Assembly (NCBI RefSeq): GCF_022985175.1
Contig: NC_066884.1
Coordinates: forward strand, 15,794,203 to 15,858,202
Reading direction: 5' to 3'
DNA length: 64,000 nt
Origin: Labeo rohita
Lineage: Eukaryota; Chordata; Actinopteri; Cypriniformes; Cyprinidae
Shown here piece after piece: positions 32,666 to 43,239 of this stretch (the first letter of the stretch is position 1; each line of letters starts with the position of its first letter). Both the position numbers and the translations under genes were made by a program. The notes beneath the pieces were generated by a model. It saw only the letters and a list, made by a program, of their open reading frames with translations. It ran no database searches and was not told the origin of the DNA.

Positions 32666-34310
32666 AAAGGGTTAGTTTACCCAAAAAAGATAATTCTGTC
32701 ATTAATTACTCACCCTCATGTCGTTACAAACCCGTAAGACCTTAGTTCATCTTTGGAACACAAATTAAGATATTTTTGATGAAATCCAAGAGCTTTTTGA
32801 TCCTGCATAGACAGCAACGCAACTACCACGTTCATGGCCCAGAAAGGTAGTAAAGGCATTGTTTGTTAAAATAGTTAATGTGACATCAGTGTTTTAACCA
32901 TTACGTGAATACTTTCTGTGCACAAAGAAAACAAAAATAACAACTTTATTTAACAATTTCTTCTCTTTTGTGTCAGTCTTTGTCACGTCAGAACGCTGGC
33001 TCCTGTGTCAGCAGCACCACACACATACGTTGTGATAGGGGTGCGCTGGGCACAAACTAATGCAGGGTTAATTGTAATACACGTTTAAATATTTCCACAC
33101 ACTAGTTGCCATAACAACACTATACAGAAAAAAAGCCAAAATTCAAAAGCCTTTTGAAGATATCGCTGAATATTTATTTTATTTTTTTAGTATTCATTTA
33201 AAATTAGACAAATCTGCTATTATTTTAATCGCCATTCCGTTATTTATCAGTTTAGATAGTGTATTAATGCTTGGCAAGTCAGCAGAAGACACTAACCAGT
33301 TTTAAATTCCAGCCGCGCTGATGGGGAAAGTTGTAACACTGCGTTACAATATGCCCCGCTATTATTAAACTATGCTATTCTATGACATATGCAATGTAAT
33401 TTTCACTATTTACTTTTATGGATTTTAAAAAGAAACCCAAGAAACAGGTGAATAAAGACTGACAATCGATGTTTAATGTAAAGCATTTTGGACCGTTTAT
33501 GTGTCTTGTGTTCTATGAGAGCTGTGTTTGGAGGGAGGGGAGTGTTTTTCTGAATGTCTAAATGTGTTTCATCTGTTTGTGCACATTGTTTGAACTATAT
33601 TGTATAGCTGTGTTTTGCGATCAGGGCCGTCCCACGCAGGGTTGCAATGTGTTCATTGTGAACCTCAAAAATTAGATTGTTTTTTAATTCTTAAAAAACG
33701 CCTTTATTTTATTTGATAAAGTTAATCATTTTATTTTATTGACAAAATATTTTAGTTTGTCGTTTTAAGCTGTCATATGGTCATGTTACAACATGCCCCT
33801 CACATGTTACAATGTACCCCACATACGGGGCATGTTGTTACTTTTCACTTCCTTTCTTTTGAGGTAAATAACAAAAAATGTATACACTGTAATTATGAAA
33901 CAAAGTGACATATTTGTACTAGACAAGTGTGAAATTAACGTGGATAAAAAAATATACTCTGAACCCCACGTGGATTTACACAAACTGAGAAATTCAAAAA
34001 GTGTTAGGTTGTGCCCTGCGCTCCCGTACTCTCATGAACGCACTGCAGGGACTGACATGGAAGAGAAGAAACTTGAATAATGTCATTATTTTTGTTTTCT
34101 TTGCACACAAAAAGTATTCTTTTAGCTTCATAAAATTATAAAAGTTTGAACCACTGATGTCACAAGGATTATTTTAACAATATCCTTACTACCTTTCTGG
34201 ATCAGAAAGTTCTCAGATTTTATTATAAATATCTTCATTTGTGTTCTGGAGATGAACGAAGGTCTTACGGGTTTGGAACGACATGAGGGTGAGTAATTAA
34301 CAAAAAATTC
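32666..34310. mobile_element. Inverted-repeat DNA element with 'ctcaccctcatgtcgtt' arms, about 1.6 kb
   Basis: The left arm reads 'gttagtttacccaaaaaaga', 'taattactcaccctcatgtc', 'gttacaaacccgtaagacct'. The right arm reads 'ggtcttacgggtttggaacg', 'acatgagggtgagtaattaa', which is its inverted copy. Pairing continues through 'tgtgcacaaagaaaac' and 'tttctttgcacacaaaaagt'. I recognise this arm from cyprinid genomes. The middle (33.05-33.85 kb) contains repeated 'ttacaa[ct]atgcccc' words in both orientations and may be a further inserted element. The 61-codon frame at 33895-34080 is arm sequence. A single-arm relative lies at 55.7-56.0 kb. Confidence 0.8.
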
Positions 34311-35927
34311 AGTATAAATTCCTAATCATACATTCAGAGTCCAGGGTAAACACTCATTCTGGTCCCTGTCAAGTAAGTAAAATGGAAAGTTGGCTGAAAA
34401 CATTTTTTTTTTTAAATACTCCAGGCCTCTAGGTGGTGACACATTCTTTTCATTAAATCACAAACATGAACATATATTTCTTCATGAAACAATACAAATG
34501 CCTATTTCTTGTCAGGTAAGAAATATTTATGGATAGCAGATTTTCTCTTTCTCACCAATTGTTCAAAAAAGTACTTTTGGACCATGCTTATATATCTGTA
34601 TGTGTGAATAGTTGCAGAGGGTCTTTCTTTTTACCCCCCACTTTCTTACCACAGCATATTCGGCTTATTTATTACTTGAATTATTATTTACTTTGTAGGA
34701 GCGCCAATCATGTGTAGCGAATTCTCCACTTCACTTCACCTTATCTGTATCTCTATCTGCCATTCTGTTTATTGCTTGCAACCTTCATAAAAATAAATAA
34801 ATATCAAATTTAATAAGAAAAAATAAGATGCGTGAAACTCATCAGCAAGATCCGAAATCATTTTTGCAGTAGTGTGTAGTCAGCATGTATGCTACATGCT
34901 CAGTTGAGTTCATCTCATATTTTCTCATTCAGCAAATCCCATCGCTGCATAATGAAAACACGCACATTTATTAGTTTGATTCAGGGCAAGCAAAGCGGTT
35001 GGTATCACAAAAACAATAGAAAAAAATAAATGAAGTTGAGTTGTACTCATGTCATGCAGCATGCTAACACAAGAAAGAGACTGTGTGGTTTCAACCCAGA
35101 GAACAGAAGACGCCAGAGAACCGCCATCTGGGCCCAACAAAGAACTGTCATAAACGGCCCGGGAGATCCATGAGAATGAACAACCCAGCCATCTTCTACT
35201 AACACAGCCTGTTTTCAGCTTTTTTACTCTTTGAACAAGGGAATGCGGGAAGGAGGATGTCAGTGGCAGACTGTGGGATTTTTTTTTCCCTTTTTTGCAT
35301 CCACAGCATTGCACAGCCCTTCATCTTTTGATGCTTGTTTTTTATGGACTGTGTCATACTGTGTCAGTAATGAATGAATATTTAACTGCCAGTTCAGATT
35401 CGAGTTCAGTCATACTCATCCTGAATGTTGCCTAGGAGATCCTGATCAAAAAACATAGCAGAATAATACTGCAGAATTGTAATTTATCAGTAGGAGATTG
35501 ATCGGTAGGAGTGGTTGTAACACCTTTTGCTTTAACATCTGTAACACGCTTAACAAACTTTGATAGAATTTCCCCACATTTGTCTGGCATACATTTTTTT
35601 CCATTGATTTGGAAAGTACAACTCACACATAAACCGTATAAATTCATGTCAAGTACAAAAAGTGCTGCTTTTACATCCAACCCCTCTAACAGAGAGAATT
35701 GTAACTGTACGTGGGTTGTGGGTTGTAACAATATTAGAAAACATGCACATCATGTTAAATTTTGAACATTTATTTTGTTAAACAAATTACCATTTTCAAA
35801 ATAATTTTTTAATATCAGCCGACATCAACGCCCACCTTGAACTCCACCAATTTAATTGTAAAAATCTTTTTTGCAAATAGCCCATCTTGTTGGCAGAAAC
35901 TATTTGACTGTTGTCAAAACTTAACTT
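34311..35927. other. Non-genic interval
   Basis: No gene is supported. The 129-codon minus-strand frame at 34925-35314 has no recognised domain, and its composition (serine, leucine, cysteine) is that of a chance frame. 'ggttgtaaca' words near 35.51, 35.53 and 35.73 kb hint at a decayed repeat. Confidence 0.4.
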
Positions 35928-36005
35928 CAGTGGCGTAGAAGGTAAAGTTCGTAATGTAGTCTTTTTGCCGCGTAATCGACCTGGGTTTGAACCCACCTTT
36001 TGTCA
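35928..36005 (+). repeat. tRNA-like sequence (possible SINE head)
   Basis: The stretch has a tRNA-style A-box ('tggcgtagaagg') and, about 45 bases later, a B-box-like 'gggtttgaacccacc'. That is the spacing of an internal RNA polymerase III promoter. A proper acceptor stem cannot be drawn, so it is not a functional tRNA gene. It is more likely a tRNA-derived SINE head or an old tRNA pseudogene. Confidence 0.4.
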
Positions 36006-36332
36006 AACTTATTTTTCTTACTTTTCAAATGTCATATCTGTCAGGGTTATGGACTCCATGTTTTACTTTCTGTCTTGGTTCCTGTTTCCTTTTTGGTCCT
36101 TTGTCTGGTTATTTTATGTTGTATACACCTCCTTCCTGTTTTGCTGCCTTTATTAAACAGAAGAGGTTTGGATTATACCCACCTTCTCCTTTGTCTATCT
36201 CCTCTCTACAATAACATATTGGAAAGGCATTTTAATTTGAGCAAATAATCAAAACGTTGAGAATAAAGTATCAGGTAGGGTTGGGGTAGGTGTAGGAAGG
36301 GCTTTATTGTCCCAGTAAGGTGGCATCCATTT
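36006..36332. other. Unassigned, T-rich interval, possible LTR fragment
   Basis: From 36041 the text 'tgtcagggttatggactcc' leads into a T- and C-rich stretch with 'tttattaaacag' near 36150. This is the style of a solo LTR of a fish gypsy element, but no matching CA end or target duplication was found. Three overlapping plus-strand frames (35911-36248) are translations of this biased stretch. Confidence 0.25.
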
Positions 36333-37669
36333 AATAATTAGGGGTTTAAGTGCGTAGCGCCGAAACCCTATTGTAATTGATAGAATGATCACGAATCAGT
36401 CACCTCCACATATAACTGATCGTGCACACCAAACCGTAAGTTGTACAGACTTGAAAGTTGGAGGGATGGTAGTACTCACACCGCCTACAACGTGACCAAG
36501 GCACGCCCCAATGGGTCTGACACGGGCACCACAGCGAACAAAAGTACAAAATCGCTCACAACTCTTAAACCGTCAGGTGCAGGCTCATATGTCTTATGTC
36601 GTTGGAATCTTTGGCTCACGCTGGACAAAACACACAGATTTTGGGTATTTAGCATTTTTTTTACTGTGCTAACTTCTAGGTTTTTCACCTGATTGGAACC
36701 AAACCAGTGCAGAAAGATTCTCTGGGGAGTGAATATCAATAATTATCAAAAAAAAGTTGAACTTTCGACTTACCTTCGGAAAGGGGCACCATAACATGCG
36801 AAAGGGCCAGGGCCATTTTTAGTAAAATGCCTATAACTCCTAAACAGAATGAGATATCTTCACCAAACTCAGAACACTTATGGAATCTGAGGTCACAGAA
36901 AAGAAATCGTAGAGTTTGGCCACTTGGTGGTGCTACAAAAGCAAGCAGCAAAGACATTTGTGTATCTCAAAAAACATGACCGCCATTGGCAGACGAATTT
37001 GAGCCCCTGTTAGATGAGGTTAATGATGGCCGATCGGTACAAAACTCTGTGAGCCTGTTTGACTCATGGCCTCCAAGGTCTGACAGAAATTTGAAAGAAA
37101 TCGGCCACTGGGGGGCGATATCACATTTTTCAAGGGCATAAACGATTGTATGTCACATGGTTTTCTGCACATACACAAGATATTTGTATCATATGATAGA
37201 ACTCCTCATTCCGGACAACTTTGCCTCTAGAACTACTACTGTCAATCAAATCGTTTGTTAAATGATTGAGACGATGTAAAAAACCTACTTTTGAGAACTA
37301 GTTCTAGTTTTTTCACTCAATCTGGAAAAAAACACTGCAGTACAATTCCCTGGACTCTCTAGGCCAATCATTATCAATAAATGTTGAAATATACCCTTTG
37401 GGAAGCTATAACGGGGTTGTTTAGAAAAGGGGCAACTCAAAACTTAACAAAACCACCTGAGCACATGCAACAGGTGATTCTAAACAAGCATGCAAAGTTT
37501 TAAGGGGATCGGACCACAGCTGGCGCTATAACAGTCATAATAGTTAAGAACAAACAAACAAACAAACATAATATTTCTATGGTAAATTACTTGCATTTGC
37601 CAAAAATGCAAAAAAAAAAAAAAAAAGCCTTAAAGCGCTCGAACCCTGGTAACTGCTTGCAGCTATATT
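36333..37669 (-). mobile_element. Element with 'aataattagggg' and 'gctgcaagcag' ends, copy 1 (inverted)
   Basis: It starts 'aataattaggggtttaag' and ends 'ctgcttgcagctatat'. These are the same two ends, in the opposite order and strand, as the element at 45.05-47.09 kb. The interior has 'ggccacttggtggtgctac' (about 36920) and 'cggccactggggggcgat' (about 37105) among gene-like but domain-free frames. There is an A-run near 37610. The copy is shorter and more diverged than copy 2. It has no coding capacity, and its transposition class is unknown to me. Confidence 0.7.
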
Positions 37670-37739
37670 TCGAATTAAAATTATAATTTACACTCAGTAT
37701 GTTATTATTGCATACTGTTTTATAACGTATTACGGTACT

Positions 37740-37980
37740 GAGGTGTAGATAATTGCCACTATTTGCAATAAGTAGTATAAATAGCAGAAAATCTTGCTAA
37801 TTTAACATAGTGTAAATAGAATTGATAGCTTTTTGCACTTAGTGTAATAGCAAATCGCTAAAAATACTGCTATTTTCACTTAGTGTAAATAGCATGCATC
37901 GCTATTTGCGCTTAGTGTAAATTGCATCTATCGCTAAGAAAATATGCTATTTTCACTTAGTCTAAATAGCCGCTGCCAAA
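37740..37980. repeat. Short array of 'cacttagtgtaaatagc' palindromic words
   Basis: Five or so units containing 'ttagtgtaaatagc', alternating with 'gctattttcac' and 'cgctatttgc', create overlapping small hairpins. It may be the interior of a MITE. The flanks are AT-rich, and no clear terminal repeat was found. Confidence 0.6.
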
Positions 37981-38999
37981 AACAAAAATCACAATTTTTT
38001 CTAAGTTGTAAATAAAACAAATATCATTGAAGTACGTATTACAAGAGAATACTTTCAGTCTTTCTACTTCAAAATTTAATGTTTAATTTAATGTATTATT
38101 AAAGTCCCTGTGTAACATCACATTTTATACTTTATATAAAAGTTTTGATTTTTTATTGTACACTAGAGTGTTTTGCCTTACATTTTTTTTGTTGGTTATT
38201 TAATGTTACTGCATTATTTTAGAGTCATGTGTGTTTGATCCTGTGCACATCTATGTATTAGCTTTGATACATCAAGTGTCTTTCTACTGTGCCACCTGAT
38301 TTTATGGTGGTTATCAGCATGTAAACAGCAGATTATGGTTATTATGATTATTATATAACAACACACTTTGCCTATTAAAAACCATACAGCCACTAATATG
38401 CCATCCCATAACACCTGAAACATTGTCACCATATTGTTAATGTAGAATTTGTACCATAAATTGAACAGAATTGTTTTTCTTTACATATTATTTAACAAAA
38501 CTACACCAGCCTAAATTCCCATTTGGATCCCATTGTCTTATTTTAAGCAAAAAACATAAAACTTTCCAGGGTGGACTTTCAAGTCAAATCTTGACATCCA
38601 CAGGAATACAGGTCATGTAGCGGTCAGCGTACGCATGCAAATGTTTGTGTAGATGTGTGTGTGAGTGGTGTCTTCCGATACCCAGACAACTTAATCAGAT
38701 TCTCCTGTCTGGATTTCCCATCCTGACTGTCCAGTATCTTTCAGCTGTCTGCAAGCTGTTTTAATGCATACACAATCAGACACTCTGGTGTGAGTCTTTT
38801 GGATACTAAGCCATTGGAGGCTGTGACCATGTCGAAAGCGAGACAGCCGGTAAAAGCAACGCAGCAGAGTATCCACAGGTACTGCCAGCAGTAGAAGTGC
38901 GTGAATGCTGACAGAACAATGAATCCTGGTCAATCACTACTGAAACAGCGAAACCTTTCAGAGAAGACTCACCAGCCACCTCCGCATAAACCCGTCATG
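37981..38999. other. Non-genic interval
   Basis: No gene or recognised repeat. Minus-strand frames at 38214-38432 and 38691-38933 are under 81 codons with no domain. Confidence 0.45.
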
Positions 39000-39330
39000 T
39001 CACCAGGCAGTCTCGCTTCTATTGGACATAAACTGACACCCAGCAACAGCTCCTGAGCCGAGACGGTTCCACCTTATTGCACAGCCTGTTTGATTTATGT
39101 TCTTTCAAACACTGTTTGGGTTTGATACATTTCTTTTCTCACACCTGACAGCTGACTGAAGGAGCGTTCCTCGAGAAACGTGTGCTGGGTGGGAGGTGTT
39201 GGCTTTCCTGCACAATGATGGAATTGGATAATTAAGTTTGATTATTGAGCCCGCAGGACTTTGCGTGTTTATATTGTTATTACAAGCATTAAAATTATGA
39301 CAGAGCAACTGTTTGCAAGCTGAACACCAG
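39000..39330. promoter_or_regulatory. Candidate conserved non-coding block
   Basis: Complex, repeat-free sequence containing 'gaattggataattaagtttg' and 'tattacaagcattaaaatta'. The 92-codon minus-strand frame across it has no domain. The regulatory role is an inference from composition and homeodomain-type words. Confidence 0.25.
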
Positions 39331-39539
39331 TGTGGCGCCCCACCGCAGGTTGTGACAGAACTGCTAATTGGGTTAATGAACATACATTTGATGTGAAGTT
39401 AACAGTTTTTATTGATTTGGAGATGTTAATATAGTGTGAATATAAATCTTAATCTGAATTGGAATTCAGGTCATGAAAGACTGTATTGATGAGTTGAACT
39501 CACATGGTGCCACCAAACAGGCATTTTTACTTTAAGCCC

Positions 39540-41135
39540 AGTTTCCAAGTGTGTCAGTGAGAAAAACACTGTTTTTGTGTTTGTACCTTTAAATGCAAAT
39601 GAGCTTTCCAGAAGTGGGTGGAGCCTCTACAGCTCACACTTCACATAGTCCATTAGCAACAAAACTGGAGAATGCCACGCAGTCAGAATGTCAGAAATTA
39701 TTTATGAAATATGCAGACAGTGATCATTTTCAGGATAAAACTAATGATACAGTTCTGCTCTCTTTGAATACAGTCAAAGGCCATGGTAACTTTAGCAACC
39801 CAGGCACATGAAAATACAGTAAATATGTACCTTACTGCACATTTCACGGGAGTTTCAAAGTGAAGCTGAAGTGGAGCTAAAACATGTTCAATACATGACC
39901 ATGACACGCATTTATTATGTTAATACAGGCACCTATTGCTATTTTTTTATTACGCTGATTGAGGTACATATTGCGGCTTTTCAGATTTCACATATCCGAG
40001 GAGTGTTTCTAAAGGGTAATGCTCTATTGTGTTGGAAATATCCCCTACACCAAACCCAACCCTAAACCTACCTGATAGTATTAACAACTGCAAAAGTGAT
40101 ATAAAACACATTTGTTGATGCAGCCGTGCTATTTTAACTTCCTTATGCGGATTTGAACTGTTTTGTCAAACTAAAGTTTCATGGGGTTCGTACCAGAACT
40201 CTTCATCACTTAAGAGCAACGCATATTGTGTGAGCTACAGAGGAAACCTACTGAATTAGAAAACTAATTAGAAAACATACGAAGCTGTATATGTGACGAC
40301 AACGTTCAAAAGTATCAGTTTTCAAATCATGCAGGATGTTAAAATCGTTTTGAAGTCATGACATAATATTCTGCAAGTAATTATGTGAAAATTAGGCTTT
40401 ATTAATCAAAACTCTGTACCTGTAAATCATACTTTTTTGAAAAGGATTAAAAGTTGTTGGAGTTTTACTGTGTTGTACTGTATTTATGTTGAATATGTTG
40501 AACTTTAGCCACAGCACTGCTAACAGCACATCCGGAAACGCGATTTGGAAACATTCAGAAAATATGAGGCGATTCTTACTTGTTCTGGATATGATGTTAA
40601 AGCATCAACAGCTGGTATTGACCCATCTTTCAGAATCAGCTTCTGTCCATATTGTTGTTTACAAAGCAGTCCGGCTTAAAACTGATGTGCACAAATATAA
40701 CTCTTCGACACATTTTCTTCTATAAATGAAATTCATCTATGATGTTCTCCTTGGGTCAGATGGCGAGAGTCTTTGGAGACTCTTATTTGCACATCCAAAA
40801 ACAATATATGTAATATTAATGTGGCGCAGACAGTATGTAAATAGGCGCTCTATTGACAATGTTAACATGGCGGATTATGGGTGGTTCAGTCAGGACGGTG
40901 AATGTGTCAGTGAGAATAGGACAGATTGTCACTAGTAATGGGCGGAGCTTACCCCTGTTGTGATGTCACAGTAGGGGGAAATCTGAAACTGCATATTTTC
41001 AGACACCGCTTCTGATTTATGTGGACATTAAAAAAACGACTGAGTGAATTTACCATTATAGGCTAGTTGTTTACACATACTGTGGACAAAGAAGTGAATG
41101 TAGAAGTGAATTTTGCACAATAGGTCCCCTTTAAT
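39540..41135. mobile_element. DNA element related to the 61.6-kb family, interrupted
   Basis: The left part shares 'tttaaatgcaaatgagct' with 19.43 kb (inverted) and 61.75 kb. The right part shares 'ataggctagttgtttacaca' and 'ggtcccctttaa'-type ends with 62.32-62.41 kb. Between them, 39890-40265 belongs to a different family (the element at 52.0-53.1 kb). The homology is diverged and the boundaries are approximate. Small frames inside (40486-40725, 40726-40935) are not supported as genes. Confidence 0.5.
39890..40265 (-). mobile_element. Fragment of the 52-kb element family, with tRNA-like module
   Basis: The reverse complement of this segment aligns along its length with 52330-52700. Shared words are 'gtaggtttagggttgggttt', 'ggtgtagggcatatttt'-like sequence, 'acaaaacagttcaaatc' and 'atagagcatta'. 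The tRNA-like part, on the minus strand, has 'gtagctcacacaata' (A-box-like) and 'ggtacgaaccccat' (B-box-like), about 45 bases apart. It sits inside a different DNA element, which suggests a nested insertion or capture. Confidence 0.7.
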
Positions 41136-42639
41136 TTATAATAAATCTAGCAGTGTTGCGTGTACAGATATGAAACTATTGTACAATTACAAAAGAAAAT
41201 ATAGTTTACAGGACCTTCATAGATTGAATAAAAACATTTAAAAAACACACACTGACAGCGATTTGAACACAACTGACATCATATTTACAATATTTACAAC
41301 TCACAATCAATTCAGGCTTCCCTTAAAATTGGTCATACTGCAATTATATGAGTTTCTTTGAAATTTGGTTCATTTTAATGCTGTTCCCTTAAATTAAAAT
41401 TTAAAATTTGCAATTGTGCATCCTGCTCTCTACCTCGATTCAAATTCAGGACTTGAACTGAAATTTAAAAAGCAAAAGTCATCACTTGACTTCACAAATC
41501 TGACTCTGAGAACTTTCCTTGTTTTTAATCACCTCCAAATTGGGTTTCTGATTACAACCAGACTGACGTTTTTTTTTTTTCTTTTTACTGCAGCACCTCC
41601 TGTTGGATCATTACGTCCTGCACTTTCTCTGTACAAATATTGGCCTTAAAAGGACTGGATTTTATTCAGCTCAGTGTAAAAATAGGCATTAGTTTATTTA
41701 TTTATTTATTTATTTATTAATCATTGCAATAACAATGTGAGCTGAGAAGCTTTCTAAAAGCATTTTGGTACAGATCAACTCGACAACATCACAGCAACAT
41801 CCAAATGAAGTCATGATGAAAACAATAAAAAGATAAAAATAAACAGACTGCTAAAAAGAACAGTTTAAACCAATCAAAGGTGATCTGCTGATTTTAGCAG
41901 GTCTAAGCTACATATCTAGTCTCCTAGCCTGGCCAGGTTGGTGTTAAGCTGGTTTTCTTTTTGGTATCCAAATCCTTCTTCTTAACCTTGTTATGCTGGT
42001 TTAAACTTTTTTTTCCCCCCATATGGGGAATTATCATTTCATGAGTGTCATGCAAAAAAGGTTTGTCTAGAGTTTCAGAAAAGTCAGGGGAAAGTCAAAA
42101 GGATTTGTAGAAAAAACTTCTCAATCATAAAAGCCTTAATAAAATGGTTCAAATGGCAAGCTATACAAATATAATTACAAACCTGGTTTAGCAGAACACT
42201 AATGAACCAGCTTTTTTGGATCAGTGACAAGTCAAATTAGAAGCAGTTTTATTAAAAATTGAATTTTCCTGGGTTTCACTGATTCAGAAAGGATGACACT
42301 CACAAAACATCTCTTTTGATTACTCTCTCTGTCGGCCATGCATTATATTCATTAACAAAAATGTCCAGCCCTGTCTGTAACCTAGCAGCTGATTGGTTTT
42401 CCTATCGATTCGTTGTTTCTCATCTGGGAACAAGGTGAGCTGCGAGGTACGAACTGATGTTCAGAAATGTGTCAGGGTGAGAGTGAATGTGCCGTGCGTC
42501 TTCATCTTTAAACGCAGCACACGCTGACTGCCTCTGTAACAGAGCACTGCCAGGAGTAAAAAAAAAAATGACGGGGTGAGGGAAGAGTGGAATGTTAAAT
42601 CTGAATAAGCGGGAAAAATACATCAGCGAGTCACAAAAA
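41136..42639. other. Non-genic interval with (TTTA)n
   Basis: A (TTTA)n run lies at 41692-41718. At 41885-42010, words such as 'ctgattttagcagg' and 'ttaagctggttttc' recall the AACCAGC-rich palindrome at 9.2 kb and may be a decayed relative. No gene is supported. Confidence 0.4.
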
Positions 42640-42900
42640 GATTGTGAAAGGGAGCAGTGAAGGTGACGGAGGAGAAAAAAAGAGGACAAAAAGAGAGACA
42701 GAGATGGAGGGGATGTGCGCGCCAGGGAGACGAGAAAATAAAGAGGGAACCTGAGAATGGAACAAATGTGACAGGATGAGAAAGGGAAGAGTGACAAAGA
42801 GAGTGATGGAGCAACAGAAAACGAGGCGAAATTAAAGCAGGTCTGTAGAGAGATGAAGATGGAGTGAGGAGAGAAAAAAAGGCTTTGAGGAGACAGACCT
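42640..42900 (+). repeat. Purine-rich tract
   Basis: The plus strand is about four-fifths purine for some 260 bases ('ggaggagaaaaaaagagga', 'gagagacagagatggagggg'). This bias explains the 167-codon minus-strand frame at 42420-42923, which is a serine/phenylalanine/leucine string without a domain. Confidence 0.8.
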
Positions 42901-43239
42901 ATCCGCATGAAAATGTGACACATTAAAGGGAAAGTTCACGTAAAATGAAAATTCTGAAATGATTTATTCATGTTGTTGCAAATTTTTATGCTGATTAGCA
43001 GGGAAAAAAAACACTTTTTAAAAACCTTCACATCATTTTTTTCATACAATGACAGTTCATAGTGACCACAGGCTGGCAAAGTCTAAAAAACTATTAAAAG
43101 AAAAGAATACAAAAGCATTTATACTACTCGTGAAGTATATTCCAAGTCTTCCAGTTGAAACTGAAGAAACAGTATTGAATGTATTTCCATCATTGAATGT
43201 CTAATCAGTAATCAATGATACAACCAGTTGTTACTGAGA
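42901..43239. other. Non-genic spacer
   Basis: The start (42925-42965, 'aaagggaaagttcacg', 'aaatgaaaattctg') resembles the arm of the 32.7-kb element family in decayed form. The rest is unassigned. Confidence 0.35.

Noticed and set aside
34925..35314. 129-codon minus-strand frame as a possible gene
   Set aside because: No domain, no splice or promoter context, and biased composition; length is within chance expectation for 64 kb.
35928..36005. Functional tRNA gene
   Set aside because: A- and B-box-like words are present but no acceptor stem or convincing anticodon arm can be drawn.
36041..36215. Solo LTR
   Set aside because: It begins TGTCAGGG and has a T-rich body, but no CA terminus, target duplication or second copy was found.
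42420..42923. 167-codon minus-strand frame
   Set aside because: Serine/phenylalanine/leucine-rich translation of a purine-biased tract; no domain, signal or exon context.
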